From an uncultured Eubacteriales bacterium (lineage in GTDB: Bacteria > Bacillota > Clostridia > Christensenellales > Aristaeellaceae): a stretch of DNA of 5,477 bases. Of this stretch, positions 1-4,948 are shown piece after piece (the stretch's first letter is position 1; each line of letters begins with the position of its first letter). The position numbers were made by a program, and so were the translations under genes. The DNA is taken from NCBI GenBank assembly GCA_900553905.1, contig USFL01000124.1:1-5477 (forward strand), read 5' to 3'. The notes under the pieces were generated by a model. That model was not told where the DNA came from. It saw only the letters and a list, made by a program, of their open reading frames with translations, and did no database searches.

Positions 1-65
1 GCTTCGCTATCCGCGAGGGCGGCCGCACGGTTGGCTCCGGCGTCGTGTCCAAGGTTATCGAGTAA
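1..65 (+). CDS. tuf: Elongation factor Tu, C-terminal end only (partial)
   Basis: Only the last 20 codons and the TAA stop are present; the reading frame begins at base 3. They read FAIREGGRTVGSGVVSKVIE, the conserved C-terminus of bacterial EF-Tu (domain 3), where FAIREGGRTVG and a final V-K-I/V-I-E are typical. EF-Tu is the cytoplasmic GTPase that delivers aminoacyl-tRNA to the ribosomal A site. The family assignment is secure despite the short fragment, because this tail is nearly invariant and rpmG-secE-nusG follow, as they do after tuf in many Bacillota. Nothing can be said about the GTPase domain, the promoter, or whether the genome has a second tuf copy. Confidence 0.95.
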   Translation, partial: FAIREGGRTVGSGVVSKVIE

Positions 66-131
66 TTTGCAGCCGCTTCGCCTCCGCGGCGGCGTCTGGC
101 AGCCCGGAAGCGAACGGAATAGACATGCAGC

Positions 132-171
132 GGCCCTTCCGCCCGTCAGCGGGCGGGCGGAGGCGGCCTTT
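132..171 (+). terminator. GC-rich stem-loop between tuf and rpmG, possible partial terminator
   Basis: Bases 132-145 pair with 154-168 to give about 14 base pairs. The stem is GGCC plus CTTCCGCCCG against CGGGCGGAGG, one bulged C at 164, then GGCC, with one T-G wobble. The loop is 8 nt (146-153). It is followed by only three T (169-171) and then CCC, so the U-tract is weak. I infer a partial terminator or attenuator that lowers transcription from the highly expressed tuf into rpmG, or an mRNA end-protecting or processing structure. I see no convincing promoter between it and rpmG, so some readthrough is needed to express the genes downstream. The rest of the 132-bp gap shows nothing else I can support. 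Confidence 0.5.
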
Positions 172-197
172 CCCACATCGACGAGGAGGTGGCGAAC

Positions 198-359
198 GTG
201 GCAAGCGTTGCCCGCAACAAAGTGATGCTCGCCTGCACCGAGTGCAAGCAGCGGAACTACAATTCCATGAAGAACAAGAAAAACACCCCCGACCGCATCG
301 AGCTGAACAAGTATTGCCGTTTCTGCAAGAAGCACACTGTGCACCGTGAGACCAAGTAA
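198..359 (+). CDS. rpmG: 50S ribosomal protein L33
   Basis: This 53-residue basic protein is a component of the large ribosomal subunit near the E site. Two CxxC pairs (C13/C16 and C40/C43) form a zinc ribbon, so this is the zinc-binding (C+) form of L33. Other family marks are [21 protein letters not shown] and the KxCxxCxKHTxHRETK-type ending. I chose the GTG at 198 because AGGAGG at 184-189 lies 8 nt upstream. The other in-frame GTG, at 189, overlaps that Shine-Dalgarno sequence. L33 is 49-55 residues in most bacteria, so the length fits. It sits between tuf and secE, the common order in Clostridia. No tRNA-Trp gene, sometimes found beside rpmG-secE, is present here. Confidence 0.95.
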   Translation: MASVARNKVMLACTECKQRNYNSMKNKKNTPDRIELNKYCRFCKKHTVHRETK

Positions 360-395
360 GCCGGAAACGTCAAACTTGCGAATGGAGTGAAAACC

Positions 396-653
396 ATGAC
401 GGAAAAGAAGACCAAGGGCGCGAAGCCGAACTTCTTCGTTCGCTTCGGGCAGGGATTCGTTGGCTTCTTCAAGCGCATCGGCCTGGCGTTCAAGAACATG
501 TGGCACGAGCTTCGCAAAGTCACATGGCCCACGCGCGAGAAGCTGGTCAACTATTCGGTGATCGTGGTTCTCTTCATGCTGTTCATGATGGTCATCATCG
601 GCCTGCTGGATACCGGCGCGACGCAGCTCGTGAACCTCATCATGAGCGCGTAA
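396..653 (+). CDS. secE: Preprotein translocase subunit SecE
   Basis: SecE clamps the SecY channel in the cytoplasmic membrane as part of SecYEG. The 85-residue protein has a lysine-rich N-terminus, then an amphipathic helix with the diagnostic ELRKVTWPTREKLV motif (about residues 40-53). One hydrophobic membrane segment follows (about residues 56-76, VIVVLFMLFMMVIIGLL). This is the short single-span SecE usual outside Enterobacteria. The ATG at 396 is preferred because GGAG at 384-387 lies 8 nt upstream. An in-frame GTG at 387 would add three residues but overlaps that GGAG. It lies 36 bp after rpmG and 10 bp before nusG, so co-transcription is likely. The secE-nusG pairing is among the most conserved gene neighbourhoods in bacteria. 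Confidence 0.96.
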   Translation: MTEKKTKGAKPNFFVRFGQGFVGFFKRIGLAFKNMWHELRKVTWPTREKLVNYSVIVVLFMLFMMVIIGLLDTGATQLVNLIMSA

Positions 654-663
654 GGAGACAGCC

Positions 664-1209
664 ATGGCCGAAAACAGCAAAGAGCCGTGCTGGTATGTGG
701 TGCATACCTATTCCGGCTATGAGAACAAGGTCAAGGATAACATCGAAAAGTCCGTTGAGAACAACCCCGAGATGCAGCGCCTGATCTTCGACGTGCGCGT
801 GCCCGTGGAGGACGTGGTGGAGATCAAGGGGAACAAGCGCGTGAAATCTCAGCGGAAGGTCTATCCCGGCTACGTGCTGGTGCATATGATCGAAACCAGC
901 GAAAGCTGGTACCTGGTGCGCAACACGCGCGGCGTGACCGGCTTTGTCGGCCCCGACTCCAAGCCTGTCGCCCTCACCCCCGCCGAGGTGGACATGATGC
1001 TCTCCACGCAGCAGAACAGCGTGGAGTTCGGCATCGCCATCGGCGAGGAAGTGCGCATCCTCTCCGGCCCGCTGGAGAATTTCACCGGCGTGGTGGAGGA
1101 CGTGGACACCGTGCGCCAGAAGCTGACCGTGAAGGTCAAAATGTTCCTGGGGCGCGAAATGCCCGTTGAGGTGGACCTGCAGGACGTTGAAAAGGTCCAG
1201 CCCAAATAA
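664..1209 (+). CDS. nusG: Transcription termination/antitermination factor NusG
   Basis: NusG binds the RNA polymerase clamp during elongation. It affects pausing and Rho-dependent termination and links polymerase to the ribosome through S10. The 181-residue protein has the NGN domain at about residues 8-115, opening with CWYVVHTYSGYENKV and containing RKVYPGYVLVHM and NTRGVTGFVG. A C-terminal KOW domain starts near residue 129 (VRILSGPLENFTGVVEDV) and ends in a beta-rich MPVEVDLQDVEKV. Length and domain order match housekeeping NusG, not a shorter RfaH/LoaP-type paralogue. AAGGAG at 652-657 overlaps the secE stop and lies 6 nt before the ATG, so translation is closely linked to secE. The 93-nt gap to rplK is structured (see the leader entries). 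Confidence 0.97.
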   Translation: MAENSKEPCWYVVHTYSGYENKVKDNIEKSVENNPEMQRLIFDVRVPVEDVVEIKGNKRVKSQRKVYPGYVLVHMIETSESWYLVRNTRGVTGFVGPDSKPVALTPAEVDMMLSTQQNSVEFGIAIGEEVRILSGPLENFTGVVEDVDTVRQKLTVKVKMFLGREMPVEVDLQDVEKVQPK

Positions 1210-1245
1210 GGCGCCTGCGCGCCGCAAAGCTCCCTCCGGGGAGCT
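1210..1245 (+). promoter_or_regulatory. Two small hairpins at the 5' side of the rplK leader
   Basis: Directly after the nusG stop, GGCGC (1210-1214) can pair with GCGCC (1219-1223) across a 4-nt loop. AGCTCCC (1228-1234) then pairs with GGGAGCT (1239-1245) across the loop TCCG. Neither has a T tract, so these are not intrinsic terminators. They stack directly on the proposed L1-binding fold that begins at 1245. They may insulate it from nusG translation or be accessory stems of the leader. This is inferred from base pairing alone. Confidence 0.45.
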
Positions 1246-1282
1246 GTGGGAGGAACGGAACTGCCGTTCCGCCATGACCACA
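1245..1282 (+). promoter_or_regulatory. Probable ribosomal protein L1-binding mRNA motif upstream of rplK
   Basis: TGTGG (1245-1249) pairs with CCACA (1278-1282). Inside lies an asymmetric loop with GA (1250-1251) on the 5' side and 7 nt, GCCATGA (1271-1277), on the 3' side. A perfect 7-bp inner stem follows, GGAACGG (1252-1258) with CCGTTCC (1264-1270). The GTGGGAGG...CCAC pattern with an asymmetric loop resembles the L1 site on 23S rRNA, as I recall it. L1 is known to repress the L11-L1 operon by binding leader mRNA. The motif ends 3 nt before the rplK Shine-Dalgarno sequence (AAGGAGG, 1286-1292), so bound protein could block ribosome entry. The function is inferred; the base pairing is read directly. 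Confidence 0.75.
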
Positions 1283-1302
1283 TCGAAGGAGGTGCCATTC
1301 CC

Positions 1303-1728
1303 ATGGCAAAGAAAGTCAAATCCATGATTAAGCTTCAGGTTCCCGCCGCCAAGGCGACCCCCGCGCCGCCGATCGGTCCCGCGCTGGGCCAGCACGGCGT
1401 GAACATCCCCGGTTTCTGCAAGGAGTTCAATGAGCGCACCCAGAAGGACGCGGGCATGATCATCCCCGTGGTCATTACGGTGTACACTGACAACACCTTC
1501 TCCTTCATCACCAAGACGCCGCCGGTTCCCGTGCTCATCAAGAAGGAGCTGAACCTGCAGACCGCCTCCGGCCGCCCCAACCGCGACAAGGTTGGCAAGC
1601 TCACCCAGGAGCAGGTCCGCAAGATCGCCGAGATCAAAAAGCCCGATGTCAACGCCACCGATATCGAGGCCATCATGAGCATGATCAAGGGTACCGCCCG
1701 CTCCATGGGCATCACGGTTGAGGAATAA
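1303..1728 (+). CDS. rplK: 50S ribosomal protein L11
   Basis: L11 binds the GTPase-associated region of 23S rRNA with the L10/L12 stalk. It takes part in factor binding and in RelA activation, and is part of the thiostrepton site. The 141-residue protein has the N-terminal domain with the conserved proline-rich [15 protein letters not shown] (about residues 21-35; P22-P23 are in the linker-facing drug-binding helix). [17 protein letters not shown] follows. The C-terminal RNA-binding domain has [19 protein letters not shown] and ends [13 protein letters not shown] chose the ATG at 1303 because AAGGAGG at 1286-1292 lies 10 nt upstream and MAKKV is the usual start. An in-frame GTG at 1246 lies inside the proposed L1-binding fold and is rejected. 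A 55-nt leader separates it from rplA. Confidence 0.97.
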   Translation: MAKKVKSMIKLQVPAAKATPAPPIGPALGQHGVNIPGFCKEFNERTQKDAGMIIPVVITVYTDNTFSFITKTPPVPVLIKKELNLQTASGRPNRDKVGKLTQEQVRKIAEIKKPDVNATDIEAIMSMIKGTARSMGITVEE

Positions 1729-1738
1729 GACGACCATT

Positions 1739-1769
1739 TGTGGGAGGACATTGTGCCGTTAGCACCACA
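1739..1769 (+). promoter_or_regulatory. Second probable L1-binding mRNA motif, upstream of rplA
   Basis: The fold before rplK recurs here. TGTGG (1739-1743) pairs with CCACA (1765-1769), enclosing GA (1744-1745) on the 5' side and the 7-nt GTTAGCA (1758-1764) on the 3' side. The inner stem is shorter: GG-CA with TG-CC (1746-1757), one bulged A and a 3-nt loop. The outer stem and the GAGG step match the rplK copy exactly, while the inner stem differs in sequence and length. That is what conserved structure predicts. The rplA Shine-Dalgarno sequence GGAAGGA (1770-1776) begins at the next base, so L1 binding would mask it. Direct autoregulation of rplA is inferred. Confidence 0.72.
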
Positions 1770-1783
1770 GGAAGGACAGTAGC

Positions 1784-2473
1784 ATGAAACACGGAAAGAA
1801 ATATGTGGACAGCGCGAAGCTGATCGACCATCTCAACGCCTACGACCCCGCCGAGGCCTGCGAGCTGGCCTGCAAGACCAGCAAGGCCAAGTTTGACGAA
1901 ACCATCGAGATTTCCGTCCGCCTGGGCGTCGATCCCCGCCATGCCGACCAGCAGGTCCGCGGCGCGGTGGTTCTGCCCCATGGCACCGGCCGCACCGTGC
2001 GCGTGCTGGTGGTCACCAAGGGCGACAAGGTCAAGGAAGCCGAGGCCGCGGGCGCGGATATCGTCGGCGGCGAGGAAATGATCCACAAGATCCAGACCGA
2101 AAACTGGTTTGGCTTCGACGTGATGATCGCCACCCCCGACATGATGGGCGTCGTCGGCCGCATCGGCCGTATCCTGGGCCCCAAGGGCCTCATGCCCAAC
2201 CCCAAGAGCGGCACCGTGACCATGGACGTGGCCAAGGCCATCACCGACATCAAAGCCGGTAAGGTCGAGTACCGCGTGGACAAGACCTCCATCGTTCACT
2301 GCCCCATCGGGAAGGCTTCCTTCGGCCCCGAAAAGCTGGGCGAGAACCTGCAGGTCCTCATGGACGCCATCAACAAGGCCAAGCCCGCCGCCGCCAAGGG
2401 CACCTACGTTCGCAGCGTGTACCTCAGCGCCACCATGGGCCCCGCCATCAAGGTCAACCCCCTGAAGTTCTAA
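1784..2473 (+). CDS. rplA: 50S ribosomal protein L1
   Basis: L1 binds 23S rRNA helices 76-78, forms the mobile stalk that moves deacylated tRNA out of the E site, and is a translational repressor of its own operon. The 229-residue protein has the standard two-domain sequence. [16 protein letters not shown] and the [14 protein letters not shown] block are in domain [21 protein letters not shown] and [11 protein letters not shown] are in the middle region. [18 protein letters not shown] and [19 protein letters not shown] are near the end. GGAAGGA at 1770-1776 lies 7 nt before the ATG. Length matches the family (about 225-235). Unusually for this cluster, rplJ does not follow: a terminator comes 19 nt after the stop and the next gene is on the opposite strand. 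Confidence 0.97.
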   Translation: MKHGKKYVDSAKLIDHLNAYDPAEACELACKTSKAKFDETIEISVRLGVDPRHADQQVRGAVVLPHGTGRTVRVLVVTKGDKVKEAEAAGADIVGGEEMIHKIQTENWFGFDVMIATPDMMGVVGRIGRILGPKGLMPNPKSGTVTMDVAKAITDIKAGKVEYRVDKTSIVHCPIGKASFGPEKLGENLQVLMDAINKAKPAAAKGTYVRSVYLSATMGPAIKVNPLKF

Positions 2474-2491
2474 GGGCTGCCCGTCATCATC

Positions 2492-2537
2492 AGGCCCCCG
2501 TTCCGCACGCCGGAACGGGGGCCTTTGTGTCGTTTTT
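2492..2537 (+). terminator. Strong intrinsic terminator of the rplK-rplA transcript
   Basis: GGCCCCCGTTCCG (2493-2505) pairs perfectly with CGGAACGGGGGCC (2511-2523) across a 5-nt loop. One more A-T pair at 2492/2524 is possible. It is followed by TTTGTGTCG and then TTTTT (2533-2537), a usable T-rich tail. This is the clearest terminator in the window and marks the end of the ribosomal operon. The T run abuts the TAG stop of the convergent - strand gene. Read on the - strand, the hairpin is followed by TGATGATGACGG with no T tract, so it should act mainly on + strand transcripts. Confidence 0.92.
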
Positions 2538-4145
2538 CTATCGGACGCGCTGATAAAGCTCGAAGGCGGGATTGGCATAGACCAGGACGAGCTCGTCAGC
2601 GGAGTTACCCAGCTCCTGTCGGATGATGCCCAGCTGGTAGCCCGTATCGTCCAAGTATAGCAGGAAGTAGTCCGCAAAATCCACGTCCTGACGGATGGTC
2701 TGATAGGGGAGAAAAAAATCATAGGGAGTTTTGAGAGAAGGTGAGATTTGCAGGTTGAAGCTCAAGCGCCCGGTGTTGAGATAGAGGAGGCGGGGCTTGA
2801 AGAAAGCAATGGTTGCATTATCGGGGGTGTTTTGGCGGATGTACTGGTACACGTCGACCGCCTGCGTGGAAAAGGCGTCCGAGACAGGCTTGTCCTGGCC
2901 GCGGGTTGAAAAAAGCGCGAGGCTCTGATTCAGGGAACCTAACAGCAGCGCGCAGGCGATCAGCGCCGGTACGCCGTGCGACAAAAAGCGCAGGGCGCGG
3001 CGATAAAGGTCGTCCATGTGCGGCAAGACCAGCCTGTAAGCCCGAATCGCGCCCTGGCAGGCAAACAGCAAAATCAGGGGTAGGCAGATATAGAGGTAGC
3101 GAAGCCCCTGTTCATACTCCAGAAGACAGGTTCCGATGAAGGTACCGATCGCAAGAAGGAACAGGGGAAGGTCCTTTGGGAAGCCTACGCGTGCAAAGCC
3201 ATAGAGCCCAAGGGCCAGAAGGAGTAGATGCATACCGCCGAAATAGAGCAGACCGTCATGGACGCCGCAAAGCAGGCTGTTGACCCAAGAGGCGAGGCGG
3301 TCGGCATGCAGCTGAATCTGGGCGAAGAACTGCGAAAGGCTGACGTTGCCGAGATCGGATACATTGGAGGTGGGCACGGGAAGAAACTGATAGGAAATCA
3401 GCAGACAGAGGGCAAAAATGAGAAAGGGAAGCAGCTCGGACAGAAGGGAGGCAAAAACCCGTTCTTTGCGGGTGCGCCAAGCGTTGAGCATGGCCGCGAG
3501 CAGGCAGGTCAGGACGATGGTGACGCCGTTGAGGCGGATGACATAGGCCGCCCATAGGGACAATCCCAGCCCCAACGCCAGCAGTACGCGTCGCCAGGCT
3601 GGACGGCGGAACGAATCCAGAAAGACCTCCGAAAGCAGCAGCGTCAGCATGGAAAAGAACAGAAAGGGCAAATCGGTGGTAATGGCGGCGGCTGCGTCAA
3701 AGATGTCGGCAGAAAAGACCAGCAGAACCGTCAGAAAAACGGACGGGAGCCATGAAAACCGGCGGCGGTAAAACAGGAACGCCACCGCTGCCAGCCCGGC
3801 CAGGCACAGCATGCCAGGCAGCTTGTAATAGATGATGGTGGAATAGGTCTGCACATCATAACCCAAGAGGCGGTAAACAGGCACCAGCATCAGCGGGAAA
3901 CCCCAAGCGTAGACAAGAGAATCCGCGCCGTCGGACAGAAAGGACAGCTCACTGGGATGCATCACCAGGTTAAGACGCGCCTGCTCATCGAGGGTACCGT
4001 TGGCGATTGCGATGGCCTCCGTGAGATAGCCCGCGAAGTCATCTCCCCATTCATGGCCGGAATTGCTGCTCAAAAGCGCCGTACCGAAGGTGAACAGGGC
4101 CAGCAGCAGCGCCGTGAGGGCCGTGATCCAGCGGGTTGTACGCAT
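2538..4145 (-). CDS. Polytopic membrane protein, probable GT-C fold glycosyltransferase
   Basis: This 535-residue protein would sit in the cytoplasmic membrane. TM1 is at about residues 6-25. It is followed by WGDDFAGYLTEA (33-44) in the first outside loop, where GT-C enzymes such as the ArnT/PMT-type families carry their acidic catalytic/metal motif. YAWGFPLMLVPVYRLLG (79-95) resembles the next conserved block of that group. I count roughly 10-12 hydrophobic segments up to about residue 430. A soluble C-terminal domain of about 100 residues follows (VYQYIRQNTPDNATIAFFKPRLLYL). GT-C enzymes move sugars from polyprenyl-phosphate donors; the donor and acceptor here are unknown. The ATG at 4145 has AAGGAGG 7 nt upstream; an in-frame GTG at 4175 would add ten residues across that site and is rejected. 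It stands alone, convergent to rplA. It could instead be an uncharacterised multi-pass protein without transferase activity. Confidence 0.72.
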   Translation of the reverse strand: MRTTRWITALTALLLALFTFGTALLSSNSGHEWGDDFAGYLTEAIAIANGTLDEQARLNLVMHPSELSFLSDGADSLVYAWGFPLMLVPVYRLLGYDVQTYSTIIYYKLPGMLCLAGLAAVAFLFYRRRFSWLPSVFLTVLLVFSADIFDAAAAITTDLPFLFFSMLTLLLSEVFLDSFRRPAWRRVLLALGLGLSLWAAYVIRLNGVTIVLTCLLAAMLNAWRTRKERVFASLLSELLPFLIFALCLLISYQFLPVPTSNVSDLGNVSLSQFFAQIQLHADRLASWVNSLLCGVHDGLLYFGGMHLLLLALGLYGFARVGFPKDLPLFLLAIGTFIGTCLLEYEQGLRYLYICLPLILLFACQGAIRAYRLVLPHMDDLYRRALRFLSHGVPALIACALLLGSLNQSLALFSTRGQDKPVSDAFSTQAVDVYQYIRQNTPDNATIAFFKPRLLYLNTGRLSFNLQISPSLKTPYDFFLPYQTIRQDVDFADYFLLYLDDTGYQLGIIRQELGNSADELVLVYANPAFELYQRVR

Positions 4146-4152
4146 GCTTTTT

Positions 4153-4159
4153 CCTCCTT
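4153..4159 (-). promoter_or_regulatory. Ribosome binding site of the GT-C-like gene
   Basis: On the - strand this reads AAGGAGG, a full match to the anti-Shine-Dalgarno core, 7 nt before the ATG at 4145-4143. It fixes the start at that ATG and rules out the longer in-frame GTG at 4175, whose coding sequence would run through the site. Confidence 0.85.
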
Positions 4160-4183
4160 CTGCGCCCGGAGGCACTTACCAGC

Positions 4184-4212
4184 ATTATATACCAATTTTG
4201 GGAAAATGGGAA
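4184..4212 (-). promoter_or_regulatory. Sigma-70-type promoter for the GT-C-like gene
   Basis: On the - strand there is a perfect -10 box TATAAT (4189-4184) and a weaker -35 box TTCCCA (4212-4207; 4 of 6 matches to TTGACA), separated by 17 bp. Transcription would start near 4177, giving a leader of about 30 nt to the ATG at 4145. The AT-rich patch stands out in a GC-rich window. Confidence 0.7.
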
Positions 4213-4225
4213 GGCGCGTGTCCCT

Positions 4226-4254
4226 TTGCCTCCGCAGACAAGATATGCTATACT
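4226..4254 (+). promoter_or_regulatory. Sigma-70-type promoter for the DUF6483/ABC-F pair
   Basis: The -35 box is TTGCCT (4226-4231; 4 of 6) and the -10 box TATACT (4249-4254; 5 of 6), with 17 bp between. A TG at 4246-4247 followed by one base gives an extended -10 element. Start near 4261 would leave a leader of about 20 nt before the GTG at 4283. It lies back-to-back with the leftward promoter; the two -35 boxes are 13 bp apart, so a single bound factor could affect both. Confidence 0.65.
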
Positions 4255-4282
4255 AGAAAACAGCGCCAGGGAGGTGAGCGCG

Positions 4283-4948
4283 GTGTTTCAGCGGGATTAC
4301 ATCCTGCGCATGATCGAAATGATGGGCGATCTGATGCGGCGCGTCAAGGAGCTGATGGACGAGCTTGCGCAGATGCGCCTGTTGGAGGAGGCCTGCCGCA
4401 GGCAATGCGGCCTGCCGCTTTCGGCGCTTGAGACGCTTAGCGCCGCGAGCCTGACGGAAATGCTTTCGCCCACGCCGCGCCTGTTTGCCAGCGAGCTCAT
4501 CTACCTTCGCGCCATGGCTTCGCCGGATCTCTGGGAGGAGGGCCGCATGCTCAGGCTCAAGAGCCTGCGCCTGCTGCTCACGCTGGCGGAGGAGGGCCCG
4601 CTGTGCGAGCTGCGCGCGCCGCGCGTGCAGGCGCTCAAGGTGGAACTGATGGACCTGCTTTTGCCGGAGGATCTGATGGCCTGCGCCGCGTTTCTTAGGC
4701 AGGGCGGGGCATATGCGGATATGGAGGATGCGCTGTTTGAAGCGGCGGAGCGGTGCCCGCCGCAGGAGCGGGCGGCGTGCGTGCGCGAAGGGGGATGCAT
4801 GCTGCGCGAGGCGGCGCGCGCGCCGGCAGAGGATCTGGCGTTTGGCCGCACGTCCGCGCATGAGCTGCGCCTGTCCGCGCGCGAGCTGGAGGCGCGCTGG
4901 ACGGCGGATGATTCACAGCAACCGGATAGAGGGGAAGAAACCCGATGA
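4283..4948 (+). CDS. DUF6483-like protein of unknown function
   Basis: This is a 221-residue, probably cytoplasmic, mostly helical protein with no signal peptide or membrane segment. It opens with FQRDYILRMIEMMGDLMRRV, which resembles, from memory, the N-terminus of DUF6483 proteins of Bacillota. Leucine-rich helical stretches follow at about residues 75-145, suggesting a helical-repeat fold. The C-terminal third is Arg/Ala/Glu-rich and probably less conserved. No catalytic motif is visible. GGGAGG at 4269-4274 lies 8 nt before the GTG at 4283; another in-frame GTG at 4274 overlaps that site. The gene is very GC-rich (47 of 60 bases in 4561-4620). Its TGA overlaps the ATG of the ABC-F gene, so the two are probably translated together. 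The family name is my recollection; the function is unknown. Confidence 0.72.
   Translation: MFQRDYILRMIEMMGDLMRRVKELMDELAQMRLLEEACRRQCGLPLSALETLSAASLTEMLSPTPRLFASELIYLRAMASPDLWEEGRMLRLKSLRLLLTLAEEGPLCELRAPRVQALKVELMDLLLPEDLMACAAFLRQGGAYADMEDALFEAAERCPPQERAACVREGGCMLREAARAPAEDLAFGRTSAHELRLSARELEARWTADDSQQPDRGEETR

Noticed and set aside
31..349. Two short + strand frames (31-225 and 125-349) around rpmG
   Set aside because: They overlap the tuf end, the hairpin and rpmG in other frames and have Arg/Pro-rich non-family sequences.
360..395. tRNA-Trp gene expected near rpmG-secE in some Bacillota
   Set aside because: The gap is only 36 bp and has no cloverleaf or GGTTCRA-type T-arm.
1246..1302. 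N-terminal extension of rplK from an in-frame GTG at 1246
   Set aside because: The extension lies inside the structured leader and covers the AAGGAGG at 1286-1292; MAKKV at 1303 is the normal L11 start.
640..1737. 365-residue open frame on the - strand opposite nusG and rplK
   Set aside because: It lies antisense to two clearly conserved genes, its product is His/Gly/Leu-rich low-complexity sequence typical of GC-rich antisense frames, and no start site or family likeness is visible.
1712..2722. 336-residue open frame on the - strand opposite rplA, reaching into the membrane-protein gene region
   Set aside because: It is antisense to rplA, crosses the terminator stem, overlaps the GT-C-like gene in another frame, and has repetitive Gly/His/Asp composition.
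2813..3557. + strand frames (2813-3139 and 3228-3557) within the membrane-protein gene
   Set aside because: They are antisense to a 535-codon frame with clear membrane segments, its own promoter and ribosome binding site; their products are low-complexity Arg/Gly/Lys-rich sequences.
4136..4282. N-terminal extension of the DUF6483-like protein from 4136
   Set aside because: The region contains both divergent promoters and the leader; the GTG at 4283 has a well-placed GGGAGG and gives the expected family start.
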